A stretch of 64,000 nt of DNA, taken from assembly GCF_002002905.1 (NCBI RefSeq), contig NZ_CP019509.1, positions 1,674,001-1,738,000 on the forward strand, given 5' to 3'. Under the pieces are notes generated by a model, which saw nothing but the letters and a program-made list of their open reading frames with translations, did no database searches and was not told the origin of the DNA. Source of the DNA: Aquaspirillum sp. LM1 (lineage in GTDB: Bacteria > Pseudomonadota > Gammaproteobacteria > Burkholderiales > Aquaspirillaceae). The position numbers and the translations under genes were made by a program. Below, piece after piece: positions 56,686-64,000 of the stretch (positions within the stretch are counted from its first letter, which is position 1; each line of letters starts with the position of its first letter).

Positions 56686-56719
56686 AAAAAAAGCCGATGC
56701 GGAAGCGTCGGCTTTTTTA
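56686..56719 (+). terminator. Rho-independent terminator after clsB
   Basis: AAAAAGCCGA and TCGGCTTTTTT form a stem around TGCGGAAGCG with a following T-run (CGGCTTTTTTAT). It ends the lolC-clsB operon and directly precedes CRISPR array 3. Confidence 0.85.
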
Positions 56720-56724
56720 TTTGG

Positions 56725-56897
56725 GTTTGAATCTCTTTGAGGTCAGGGAAACTACTTGAGTTTGGCCGGGCGTTCAGCATCAACTTCAGCGCGTCTTAAT
56801 CCCTTAGAGATCAGGGAAACTACTTGAGAGGAAACTCTCCGAATACAATCGTTGAAGAAAAGTCTTAATCCCTTAGAGATCAGGGAAACTACTTGAG
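56725..56897 (-). CRISPR. CRISPR array 3 (3 repeats, 2 spacers; variant repeat)
   Basis: Repeats start at 56725, 56793 and 56862, with spacers of 32 and 33 bp. The repeat equals that of arrays 1 and 2 except at its plus-strand end, which reads AACTACTTGAG instead of AACCACTAGAG. The leftmost repeat is degenerate (GTTTGAATCTCTTTGAGGTC) and marks the leader-distal end. No cas gene is near; it presumably depends on the cmr locus about 10 kb away. Confidence 0.93.
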
Positions 56898-57035
56898 AGC
56901 ACCCCCCTGTTTTTCTCTTGCAAAATCAGTATCTTGCAAGGGGTGTTCCCAACTTTTTCCGCCAGCCGGGGAGATGTCTCTCCAGCGGGGGAAAAAGTTG
57001 GGGCTATGATACGCCATGGCATGCTGTCTGGCTAG
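56898..57035 (-). promoter_or_regulatory. Leader and promoter of CRISPR array 3
   Basis: It is homologous to the leaders of arrays 1 and 2 (AGCACCCCCCTGTTTTTC, TTCCCAACTTTTTCCGCC, GAGATGTCTC). The minus strand carries TAGCCA, 17 bases, TATCAT (57035-57007). The stretch 57036-57290 shows no convincing gene. Confidence 0.7.
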
Positions 57036-57297
57036 GGGGATTTGATCGATTGTCGGGACGGGCGGAGGGCATGGCGTGGCCCATGCACCGCCGCCCAATC
57101 GGGCTGTATTTTACCGGGTTACCGCGCGGGTCGGTGATGGCGGTTGCCATGCGCGGTGTGCTGGTTGGTAAAATAATGGGCGCACGGCTCATGGCACTGG
57201 TTCACGAGCAGGCAAGGATGGCTTTTATCTTACAATCCAATTCACTGCCTGTCGGCAAATTGGCCCCGGCAATAAATCTGGCAGCAAATTCTTCGAG

Positions 57298-57406
57298 GGA
57301 CGCGCAGATTACTTCAGAAAAATTGTGCTTGTCAAAAGCAAAATCCATAAAAATCAACACCCTGGATTCCCGCCTTCGCGGGAATGACGATTTTTTCAGC
57401 GTATCC
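57298..57406. mobile_element. 109-bp miniature element copy
   Basis: It runs from GGACGCGCAGATTACTTC to TTTTTTCAGCGTATCC with the core ATTCCCGCCTTCGCGGGAAT. CGAG precedes it and CTAG follows, a once-mutated duplication. Confidence 0.8.
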
Positions 57407-57469
57407 CTAGTAGCCAGTCACCATGATCTGAATCGACTGACAGGCGACTCGACCGTTTTCGGCATGAGT

Positions 57470-57670
57470 TTCATCTGACGTGTCGTTCCCGCGCAGGCGG
57501 GAACCCAGACCGCACCACAGTGTGCGCGGTGGGCATGGCGCAGGTAGCGCTGATGAGCGCTCACCCCGCTGTGCGCTGTGGACACGCCTGGATTCCCGCC
57601 TGCGCGGGAATGACGCGGTGGGGCGCGGCGAGTGGTTCGTCGTGGAACGTGAGCCATCGTGTTTCAACGT
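57470..57670. repeat. REP-pair (dRS3-like) element
   Basis: CGTTCCCGCGCAGGCGGGAA near 57483 and ATTCCCGCCTGCGCGGGAAT near 57593 are in inverted orientation. The intervening words GCACCACAGTGTGCGC and GCTGTGCGCTGTGGACACG match the elements at 8080 and 35300. It lies between array 3 and nrdB. Confidence 0.65.
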
Positions 57671-57738
57671 GACTGGCTACTAGCGCAAGACTGCTGTAGC
57701 GTGCGCCAACCCTTGGCAGGCTGGCACATGGCCGGTTA

Positions 57739-58830
57739 TCAATCCCAGCTCAACGCCCCACCGCTCTGATATTCCGTCACCCGCGTTTCAAAGAAATTCT
57801 TCTCTTTCTTCAAATCGATCATCTCGCTCATCCACGGGAACGGGTTATTTTCTCCTGGGAACAGCTCGTTCAGCCCGATCTGGGTCATGCGGCGGTTGCA
57901 GATAAAGCGCAGGTATTCCTTGAACATCGGCGCATTCAGGCCCAGCACGCCGCGTGGCATGGTGTCTTCGGCGTAGGCGTATTCCAGGTCAACGGCGTGG
58001 CGGAACAGCTCGGTGATTTCGGCCTTGAAGGCTTCGGTCCACAGTTGCGGGTTTTCCAGCTTGATGGTGTTGATCAGGTCGATGCCAAAATTGCAGTGCA
58101 TGGATTCGTCGCGCAGGATGTACTGGTACTGCTCGGCGGCACCGGTCATCTTGTTCTGACGGCCCAGGGCGAGGATTTGCACAAAGCCGACGTAGAAAAA
58201 CAGGCCTTCCATGATGCAGGCAAACACGATCAGCGATTTCAGCAGCTGCTGGTCGGTTTCCAGCGTGCCGGTTTTGAATTCCGGGTTGGTCAGTGCGTCG
58301 ATAAACGGAATGAGAAATTCATCTTTATCACGGATCGACTGCACTTCGTGGTAAGCATTGAACACTTCGCCTTCATCCAGGCCCAGGCTTTCCACAATAT
58401 ATTGGTAGGCGTGGGTGTGGATGGCTTCTTCAAATGCCTGGCGCAGCAGAAACTGGCGGCATTCCGGCGCGGTGATCTGGCGGTAGGTGCCCAGCACGAT
58501 ATTGTTGGCGGCCAGGCTGTCGGCGGTGACAAAAAAGCCCAGGTTGCGCTTGACCAGCCGGCGTTCGTCGTCGGTCAGGCCGTTGGGGCTTTTCCACAGT
58601 TCGATGTCGCGCTGCATATTCACTTCCTGCGGCATCCAGTGGTTGGCGCAGGTGGCCAGGTATTTTTCCCAGGCCCATTTGTATTTGAACGGCACCAGCT
58701 GGTTGACGTCGGTCTGGCCGTTGATGATGCGTTTGTCCACGGCGTTCACCCGGCCTGTGCCGTGGGCGGTCAATCCATTGGGGGTGGCGGTGGCGGAGGT
58801 GGCAAAGGCGTCATCAAAGCGCAGGTTCAT
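57739..58830 (-). CDS. nrdB: Ribonucleotide reductase class Ia, beta subunit
   Basis: The 363-residue diiron-tyrosyl radical subunit supplies the radical to NrdA. Iron ligands lie in [35 protein letters not shown] (ExxH) and [15 protein letters not shown]-terminal tail ends GALSWD, the type of peptide that docks into NrdA. The start [15 protein letters not shown] has no rival. It follows nrdA on the same strand after 184 bases that contain a long hairpin. Confidence 0.96.
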   Translation of the reverse strand: MNLRFDDAFATSATATPNGLTAHGTGRVNAVDKRIINGQTDVNQLVPFKYKWAWEKYLATCANHWMPQEVNMQRDIELWKSPNGLTDDERRLVKRNLGFFVTADSLAANNIVLGTYRQITAPECRQFLLRQAFEEAIHTHAYQYIVESLGLDEGEVFNAYHEVQSIRDKDEFLIPFIDALTNPEFKTGTLETDQQLLKSLIVFACIMEGLFFYVGFVQILALGRQNKMTGAAEQYQYILRDESMHCNFGIDLINTIKLENPQLWTEAFKAEITELFRHAVDLEYAYAEDTMPRGVLGLNAPMFKEYLRFICNRRMTQIGLNELFPGENNPFPWMSEMIDLKKEKNFFETRVTEYQSGGALSWD

Positions 58831-58908
58831 GGTCAGGGGAGCTCCAGATAAAAAGTGTGGTATGTCGGTGATTCAGGTTTCGCGGTCGCCGCTGGGTGAG
58901 CGACGGGT

Positions 58909-58948
58909 CGATGGGTAAGCCGGCTGGGTGCAGTCGGCTTACCCATCG
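58909..58948. terminator. 14-bp perfect hairpin between nrdA and nrdB
   Basis: CGATGGGTAAGCCG and CGGCTTACCCATCG pair around a 12-base loop. There is no T-run. It may attenuate read-through from nrdA to nrdB, act as an RNA processing site, or end a separate nrdA message. Confidence 0.5.
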
Positions 58949-59014
58949 GCAGCGCACTGGGGCACGCTGCCGGAGGGCTGCGCCCGCGCGGCAGGCGCGC
59001 GGGTGAGCGGGTGC

Positions 59015-62000
59015 TTACTGGCAAGCCTCGCAATCCGGGTTGTCGATGCTGCAGAACTTGGCATCGGTGGCCGGCAGGTCGGCGTCGGTCTGGCTGGCCT
59101 GGTATTTCTCCGGGGCGGTGGCGGTCATGCCGCCGCTGATTGGCACGGCGTTGAGTTCGCCGCCACGGCCAGTGGATTTCTCGGCGCTGGATGCCGACAG
59201 GGTGCGCAGGTAGTAGGTGGTTTTCAGGCCACGTACCCAGGCGTGCTTGTACAGCTCATCCAGCTTCTTGCCCGAGGCACCGGCCATGTACAGGTTCAGG
59301 CTTTGCGCCTGGTCGATCCACTTTTGCCGGCGGCTGGCGGCTTCCACCAGCCAGCGCGGGTCGATTTCAAACGCGGTGGCGTAGATGTCGCGCAGGTCGG
59401 CCGGAATGCGGTCGATGCGGCTGACGTTGCCGTCAAAGTATTTCAGGTCGGCAATCATCACTTCGTCCCACAGGCCGGCGGTTTTCAGGTCGCGCACCAG
59501 GTAGTCGTTGACCACGGTGAACTCGCCGGACAGGTTGGATTTGACGAACAGGTTCTGGTAAGTGGGCTCAATGCTGGCCGACACGCCAATGATGTTGGCG
59601 ATGGTGGCGGTGGGGGCAATGGCCACGCAGTTGGAGTTGCGCATGCCGTAGCTGGCAATGCGGCTGCGCAGCGCGGCCCAGTCCAGGGTTTCCGAGCGGT
59701 CCACGTCCAGATAGCCACCGCGCTCGGCAGCCAGCAGGTCGATGCTGTCCTGCGGCAGGATGCCACGATCCCACAGGCTGCCCTTGTACGACGGGTAGCG
59801 GCCACGTTCTTCGGCCAGTTCGGTGGAGGCCCAGTAGGCCTGATAGCAGACGGCTTCCATCGAGCGGTCGGCAAATTCCACGGCGGCAGGCGAGGCGTAA
59901 GGAATGCGCAGGGTGTGCAGGCAATCCTGGAAGCCCATGATGCCCATGCCCACCGGACGGTGTTTCAGGTTGGCGTTGCGGGCTTTTTTCACCGGGTAGA
60001 AGTTGATGTCAATCACGTTGTCGAGCATGCGCATGGCAGTGCGCACGGTGCGCGCCAGCTTGCCATGGTCAAGCTGACCATTGCTCAGGTGGTTGACCAG
60101 ATTCACCGAACCCAGATTGCACACGGCAATTTCGTTGTCGTTGGTGTTCAGGGTGATTTCGGTGCACAGGTTGGAGCTGTGTACCACGCCCACATGCTGC
60201 TGCGGGCTGCGGATATTGCACGGGTCCTTGAAGGTGATCCACGGGTGGCCGGTTTCAAACAGCATGGTGAGAATCTTGCGCCACAGGCTCAGCGCCGGCA
60301 TTTTTTTCGCCACGCGGATTTCGCCACGCTCGGCGCGGGCTTCGTAGCGCGCATAAGCTTCTTCAAAGGCGCGACCCGTCAGTTCGTGCAGATCGGGTAC
60401 TTCGGAGGGCGAAAACAGCGTCCAGTCGGCCCCGTCCATCACCCGCTTCATAAACAGGTCGGGAATCCAGTTGGCGGTGTTCATGTCGTGTACGCGGCGG
60501 CGGTCGTCGCCGGTGTTCTTGCGCAGTTCGAGAAATTCTTCGATGTCGGCGTGCCAGGTTTCCAGGTAGGCGCAGACCGCGCCCTTGCGCTTGCCGCCAT
60601 TGTGCGCCAGGCCGGCCACGGTGTGATAAGACTCGTCGGCGTCCACTTTCAAATCCACCACCAGTGCCTTGGGGGTAATCGGACGCACGGCGCGCACCCG
60701 CGAGAACACCATGCCCTGGTGTTCAATCCAGTGATGTTTGGCCAGCGCCTGGCATCCCAGGCGGGCGGCCAGTTCCGGCACAGCCGGAATACGCAGGTCG
60801 ATGCTGGTGGATTCGCCGTCAAAGCGCGCCACCGAGCCGTCACTGCGCACGCCTTCGTGCTGATGCTGGCGGGTGCGTTTCTGGCCGGATACCGGCACGC
60901 CCAGGCGCAGCATCTGGTAGCGCAGGCCATACGCCAGTGCTTCAGAAGCGGAGGTGAAGGTCAGTTCCTTGCCGCGCGATACGCAGCCATCGGTTTCCAG
61001 CAAGCCTTGCACCAGCGCCAGCGTGTGCGCACGCGGCAGGTGCGAGAGGCGGCGGGCAATGCGCTTGGCGTGGTTCTGGTCGTACAGGTCATCGTAGCTA
61101 AACGGCAGGGTTGGTGCGCCAGCGCCGGTGATGCGGCCTGTGGTGCCATCGCGCAGCACACCCTGACCAGCCGCCCAGTGGATTTGTACATAGCTGTCGC
61201 CGCGCGCGGTTTCCCAGCTGTGGATGCCATGCGCAAGCAAGTAGGTGCGCACAAAATCCAGGTGCGCATCGCGCTGCGGATGGCCAGACACGCCCCATTG
61301 CATGCCATCTTTGGACAGATGACCATCGCCCAGCAAAATGCCGTACAGGCGGGCATCGTCTTCGCTCAGGTCGGGCACCGGTACAATTTCACGCGGGATG
61401 GCAAAGCCAATGTAGTCGCCAGCAGACAATTTGCCGGATTCCACCCAGGCTGGCTTGACCTTGCCCTTGGTCAGCGCGGCCTGAGTGCGATGGCCGGCCT
61501 GCCCCATCGGCACACCTTGCAGCGCCCAGAACGGGTGGGCATCGGTCACTTGCAGCGGCTCGATGCTGTGCTTGACGTCCAGTTCCAGCATCGGGTCGGT
61601 CTGGTTGTACACCATGCGCTCGGTCACTTCACGGTACTGGCCGCTGTGGCCCAGCACCAGGTCGCCAGGGCGGATGTCGCGGATGGGGCGCACGCCGTCG
61701 GCGGTTTGCACCAGCGTGTCGGGGGCAAAGCATTGGTTCACCGCCACGGCGGTGTCATTCACCACTTTCAGGAACGGCACCACGCCTTGCGATTTACCAT
61801 TGGTGCCCTTGATATGGCTGCCCATGGCGCGCACGGGCGTCCAGTCGTTGCCCAGGCCGCCGGCAAACTTGGACAGCAGGGCGTTTTCCTTGATGCCTTC
61901 GTAAATGCCATCCAGATCGTCGGCAATGGTGGTCAGGTAGCACGACGACAGCTGGCTGCGGCGGGTGCCGGCGTTGAACAGCGTCGGGGTGGACGACATG

Positions 62001-62992
62001 AAGTCAAAGGTGGACAGCACATTGTAAAACTCGATGGCGCGGGCTTCGCGGTCGATTTCGTTCAGCGCCAGGCCCATGGCCACGCGCATGTAAAACGCCT
62101 GCGGCAGCTCGATGCGCTGGCCGTCGATATGCAGGAAGTACCGGTCGTACAGGGTTTGCAGGCCCAGATAGCCAAACTGGGTGTCGCGGCTGGCCACCAG
62201 CGCACGGCCCAGGCGTTCCAGATCGTATTCGCCCAGTTTTTCGTCCAGCAGCTCGGCGGCGATGCCACGCTTGATATAGCGGGGGAAATAGTCGGCGTAG
62301 CGCTCGGCCATGCTTTCCTGGCTGACGGTTTCACCGAGGATTTCCAGGCGGATGCTGTTGAGCAGCAGGCGGGCGGTCACCAGATTGTACGCCGGGTCTT
62401 TTTCGATCATGGCGCGGGCGGCCATGATGGCAGACTTGTTGACTTCGTCTTCGGCCACGCCGTCGTACAGGTTTTTCAGGGTTTCCGACAGGATGTGCTC
62501 GGCGTCGGTGTCGGCTTCCAGCCCGCTGCATGCCGATTTGATCAGCGCTTTCAGCGCGGCCACGTCGAGCAGCTCCAGGCTGTTGTCGGCTTTTTGCACA
62601 TTGATGACGTGGGCCACGTCGGTTTCGCCGCGCAGCGCACGCTGGCGCGAGCGTTCTTCGCGGTACAGCACGTAGGCACGCGCCACGTCGTGTTCGCCCG
62701 AGCGCATCAGTGCCAGTTCCACCTGATCCTGGATTTCTTCAATGTGGATGGCACCGCCTTCCGGCTTGCGCCGCATCAGCGCGCCCACCACTTGTTCGGT
62801 CAGGTGAGCGACTTGCTCGCGGATACGGGCCGACGTGGACCCCTGGCTGCCGGCCACGGCCAGAAAGGCCTTGGACATGGCCACGGAAATCTTGCCTGGC
62901 TCAAATGCCACCACGCTGCCATTGCGGCGGATGGTTTTGAAATTGCCATAGGGGGTGTCGGTAGCGGGCAAAGCGTCGCTCGTGCTGTACAT
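59015..62992 (-). CDS. nrdA: Ribonucleotide reductase class Ia, alpha subunit, with intein
   Basis: The 1325-residue precursor has an N-terminal ATP cone (SVVAFEPGKISVAMSKAFLAV), then the ten-strand barrel of NrdA (NAGTRRSQLSSCYL, SSNLCTEITLN, GIMGFQDCLHTL). It ends with a CxxC tail (DNPDCEACQ) that receives electrons from thioredoxin. Residues 421-798 are an intein inserted between AVAVNQ and GGKRKGAV; without it the enzyme has 947 residues, the usual size of this NrdA group. ATG 62992 is chosen because AAGGA lies ten bases upstream; ATG 63013 is possible. It reduces ribonucleoside diphosphates with NrdB. Confidence 0.95.
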   Translation of the reverse strand: MYSTSDALPATDTPYGNFKTIRRNGSVVAFEPGKISVAMSKAFLAVAGSQGSTSARIREQVAHLTEQVVGALMRRKPEGGAIHIEEIQDQVELALMRSGEHDVARAYVLYREERSRQRALRGETDVAHVINVQKADNSLELLDVAALKALIKSACSGLEADTDAEHILSETLKNLYDGVAEDEVNKSAIMAARAMIEKDPAYNLVTARLLLNSIRLEILGETVSQESMAERYADYFPRYIKRGIAAELLDEKLGEYDLERLGRALVASRDTQFGYLGLQTLYDRYFLHIDGQRIELPQAFYMRVAMGLALNEIDREARAIEFYNVLSTFDFMSSTPTLFNAGTRRSQLSSCYLTTIADDLDGIYEGIKENALLSKFAGGLGNDWTPVRAMGSHIKGTNGKSQGVVPFLKVVNDTAVAVNQCFAPDTLVQTADGVRPIRDIRPGDLVLGHSGQYREVTERMVYNQTDPMLELDVKHSIEPLQVTDAHPFWALQGVPMGQAGHRTQAALTKGKVKPAWVESGKLSAGDYIGFAIPREIVPVPDLSEDDARLYGILLGDGHLSKDGMQWGVSGHPQRDAHLDFVRTYLLAHGIHSWETARGDSYVQIHWAAGQGVLRDGTTGRITGAGAPTLPFSYDDLYDQNHAKRIARRLSHLPRAHTLALVQGLLETDGCVSRGKELTFTSASEALAYGLRYQMLRLGVPVSGQKRTRQHQHEGVRSDGSVARFDGESTSIDLRIPAVPELAARLGCQALAKHHWIEHQGMVFSRVRAVRPITPKALVVDLKVDADESYHTVAGLAHNGGKRKGAVCAYLETWHADIEEFLELRKNTGDDRRRVHDMNTANWIPDLFMKRVMDGADWTLFSPSEVPDLHELTGRAFEEAYARYEARAERGEIRVAKKMPALSLWRKILTMLFETGHPWITFKDPCNIRSPQQHVGVVHSSNLCTEITLNTNDNEIAVCNLGSVNLVNHLSNGQLDHGKLARTVRTAMRMLDNVIDINFYPVKKARNANLKHRPVGMGIMGFQDCLHTLRIPYASPAAVEFADRSMEAVCYQAYWASTELAEERGRYPSYKGSLWDRGILPQDSIDLLAAERGGYLDVDRSETLDWAALRSRIASYGMRNSNCVAIAPTATIANIIGVSASIEPTYQNLFVKSNLSGEFTVVNDYLVRDLKTAGLWDEVMIADLKYFDGNVSRIDRIPADLRDIYATAFEIDPRWLVEAASRRQKWIDQAQSLNLYMAGASGKKLDELYKHAWVRGLKTTYYLRTLSASSAEKSTGRGGELNAVPISGGMTATAPEKYQASQTDADLPATDAKFCSIDNPDCEACQ
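60599..61732 (-). other. Intein with LAGLIDADG-type homing endonuclease inside NrdA
   Basis: This 378-residue intein begins CFAPDTLVQTADGVRPI (block A) and has VTDAHPFWAL (block B). The endonuclease blocks are LYGILLGDGHL and LVQGLLETDGCV, and block F is ALVVDLKVDADESYHTVAGL. It ends AHN. The upstream extein residue is Gln; the downstream residue is Gly, not the Cys, Ser or Thr used by standard class 1 inteins. The insertion site is the conserved VNQ/GGKRKG stretch near the active site. The endonuclease motifs keep their Asp residues, so homing may still be possible. Confidence 0.9.
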
Positions 62993-63102
62993 GGATCGGG
63001 ATTCCTTCGTCATCTATCTGGGGTTGCCGGCCAGATGGGCCGGCCAGACCGTCACGCCTGTGGATAAAGGTGTGGACGGAATGTGCAGTATTTGCGCGAT
63101 AA

Positions 63103-63151
63103 AACACAAGATGTGTTGGCGCGGTGGCTGCACAACCACAAATGCTAGTGG
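63103..63151 (-). promoter_or_regulatory. Candidate tandem NrdR boxes upstream of nrdA
   Basis: Two palindromic sites, ACACAAGATGTGT (63104-63116) and CCACAAATGCTAGTGG (63136-63151), have centres about 33 bp apart. They resemble the paired 16-bp NrdR sites of nrd promoters (ACAC...GTGT type, about three helix turns apart). They lie 110-160 bases before nrdA. Motif-based. Confidence 0.45.
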
Positions 63152-63497
63152 TTTGTTGGCGCAGATACAAGATTGACTTTTTGCCCGGTTTGCGGGCCAG
63201 CCCCTGCCAGATGGGCAGAATCTCCATTGCGGCAAGTACTTGCCGGCTTGTGACCAATAATGACGGGATGGCACAAAATTTTACCCAGGGTCAGTTCGCC
63301 GCACGCGGGCTGTTGTTTTCTTGCGACGCGGCAGAAAAAGCCCCAACAGGCACCCAATCTGCCACCCCCCGCCTTGGCCGCCGGGTGCCCGGCAGCCACC
63401 ATGCCATGGGTCAGGCGCGCCACCCAAATGCCAGGCAACCGGCGCGGCAAACCACACGCCCAGGCCCCTGACTGGGAAATATTGCTGTTTGCCCTCG

Positions 63498-63524
63498 TTG
63501 CAGCGCGACATGCTGTGCTACAAT
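63498..63524 (+). promoter_or_regulatory. Candidate typA promoter (extended -10)
   Basis: TGCTACAAT (63116-type extended -10, here at 63516-63524) lies 34 bases before the typA start, with TTGCAG at 63498 and a short 15-base spacer. The rest of 63160-63490 shows no gene. Confidence 0.4.
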
Positions 63525-63557
63525 TGCGCCTATTTTTCTCCACGCATTGAACCACTT

Positions 63558-64000
63558 ATGTCCCGTAATCTGCGCAACATCGCTATCATCGCCCACGTTG
63601 ACCACGGCAAGACCACCCTGGTTGACCAACTCCTCCGCCAATCCGGCACCTTCCGTGACAACCAGCAGGTTGATGAACGGGTGATGGACTCCAACGACCT
63701 GGAAAAAGAGCGCGGCATTACCATTCTGGCCAAGAACACTGCCATTGATTACCAAGGCACCCACATCAACATCGTGGACACCCCAGGCCACGCCGACTTC
63801 GGCGGCGAAGTGGAACGTGTGCTGGGCATGGTGGACGGCGTGGTGCTGCTGGTGGATGCGCAGGAAGGCCCGATGCCGCAAACCCGCTTTGTGACCAAAA
63901 AAGCCCTGGCGCTGGGCCTGCGCCCGATCGTGGTGATCAACAAGATCGACCGTCCGGGTGCCCGTCCGGACTGGGTGGTGGACCAAACCTTCGACCTGTT
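63558..64000 (+). CDS. typA: GTP-binding protein TypA/BipA (5' part, cut by window end)
   Basis: About 147 residues of the GTPase domain are visible: G1 [15 protein letters not shown] (residues 12-26), the switch region [14 protein letters not shown]3 [16 protein letters not shown] and G4 NKIDRPGA. The spelling [28 protein letters not shown], quoted in part, is specific for TypA rather than EF-G or LepA. TypA is a ribosome-associated GTPase needed for growth under stress and cold. The remaining ~450 residues lie beyond the window. Confidence 0.95.
   Translation, partial: MSRNLRNIAIIAHVDHGKTTLVDQLLRQSGTFRDNQQVDERVMDSNDLEKERGITILAKNTAIDYQGTHINIVDTPGHADFGGEVERVLGMVDGVVLLVDAQEGPMPQTRFVTKKALALGLRPIVVINKIDRPGARPDWVVDQTFDL

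Noticed and set aside
57000..57250. A tRNA or small RNA gene near array 3
   Set aside because: No cloverleaf or conserved TTCGA-type loop could be found; the stretch looks like leader followed by featureless DNA.
56918..57478. A 186-codon plus-strand frame between array 3 and nrdB
   Set aside because: It crosses the leader and a miniature element and shows no domain; probably chance.
58928..63067. A 1379-codon open frame on the plus strand
   Set aside because: It is the antisense of nrdA. The composition is a mirror of a G+C-rich gene, with no recognisable domain, and nrdA plus intein explain the DNA fully.

Overview
The window is a chromosomal segment of a G+C-rich Gram-negative bacterium. 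The gene set (mnmA-nudJ, lolCD, bfd, a DUF1415 protein, nrdA/nrdB) and the many short ATTCCCG...CGGGAAT palindromes, which resemble the dRS3/REP repeats of Neisseria, suggest a betaproteobacterium, probably order Neisseriales. That placement is inference; no rRNA or tRNA gene is visible.

Layout. 1-3419: a TPR-repeat gene with 49-residue units nearly identical at DNA level, cut by an IS481-family element with a clear 6-bp target duplication. 3420-4083: mobile repeats. 4084-8020: tyrS, an RpfE/COG4255-like gene and recJ. 8021-8942: tandem REP-type repeats and a thioesterase remnant. 8943-13931: mnmA, a secreted protein, nudJ, Fur-linked bfd, and a LysR regulator divergent from an EamA transporter. 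14082-24748: a defence island with a two-gene Druantia type III-like system (DruH, DruE) and a Septu-like ATPase/HNH pair. 24942-35225: housekeeping and signalling (DUF1415, methyltransferase, ettA, diguanylate cyclase, trxB, Smr protein, a FixL/FixJ-type pair, a small conserved protein). 35226-48489: a type III-B CRISPR-Cas locus. 48658-56652: truC, pdxH and a seven-gene operon lolC-lolD-mscS-response regulator-nudB-ybhP-clsB. 56725-57670: a third CRISPR array and repeats. 57739-62992: nrdB and an intein-containing nrdA. 63558-64000: start of typA.

The most interesting part is the CRISPR region. A minus-strand operon cas6-cmr1-cmr2(cas10)-cmr3-cmr4-cmr5-cmr6 has an intact GGDD cyclase motif in Cas10 and the conserved RNase Asp26 in Cmr4. 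Upstream of it, on the same strand and beyond a CRISPR array, lies a TIR-SAVED protein. This arrangement predicts that target RNA triggers cyclic-oligoadenylate synthesis, which activates a TIR (NADase-type) effector. A PD-(D/E)XK-like DUF6602 protein sits at the other end of the operon. The adaptation module is damaged: Cas1 is cut off by a REP-type repeat before its catalytic domain. A 109-bp miniature element has inserted into the leader-distal repeat of array 2, leaving a CTAG duplication. Three arrays share one repeat family and a conserved leader with a recognisable promoter, all read on the minus strand.

The same miniature element occurs at least eight times in the window, with YTAR target sites typical of the IS5 group. 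It is hybridised in places with a second, longer REP-pair element. These repeats have shaped the locus by disrupting cas1, interrupting an array and supplying the stop codon of the TPR gene.
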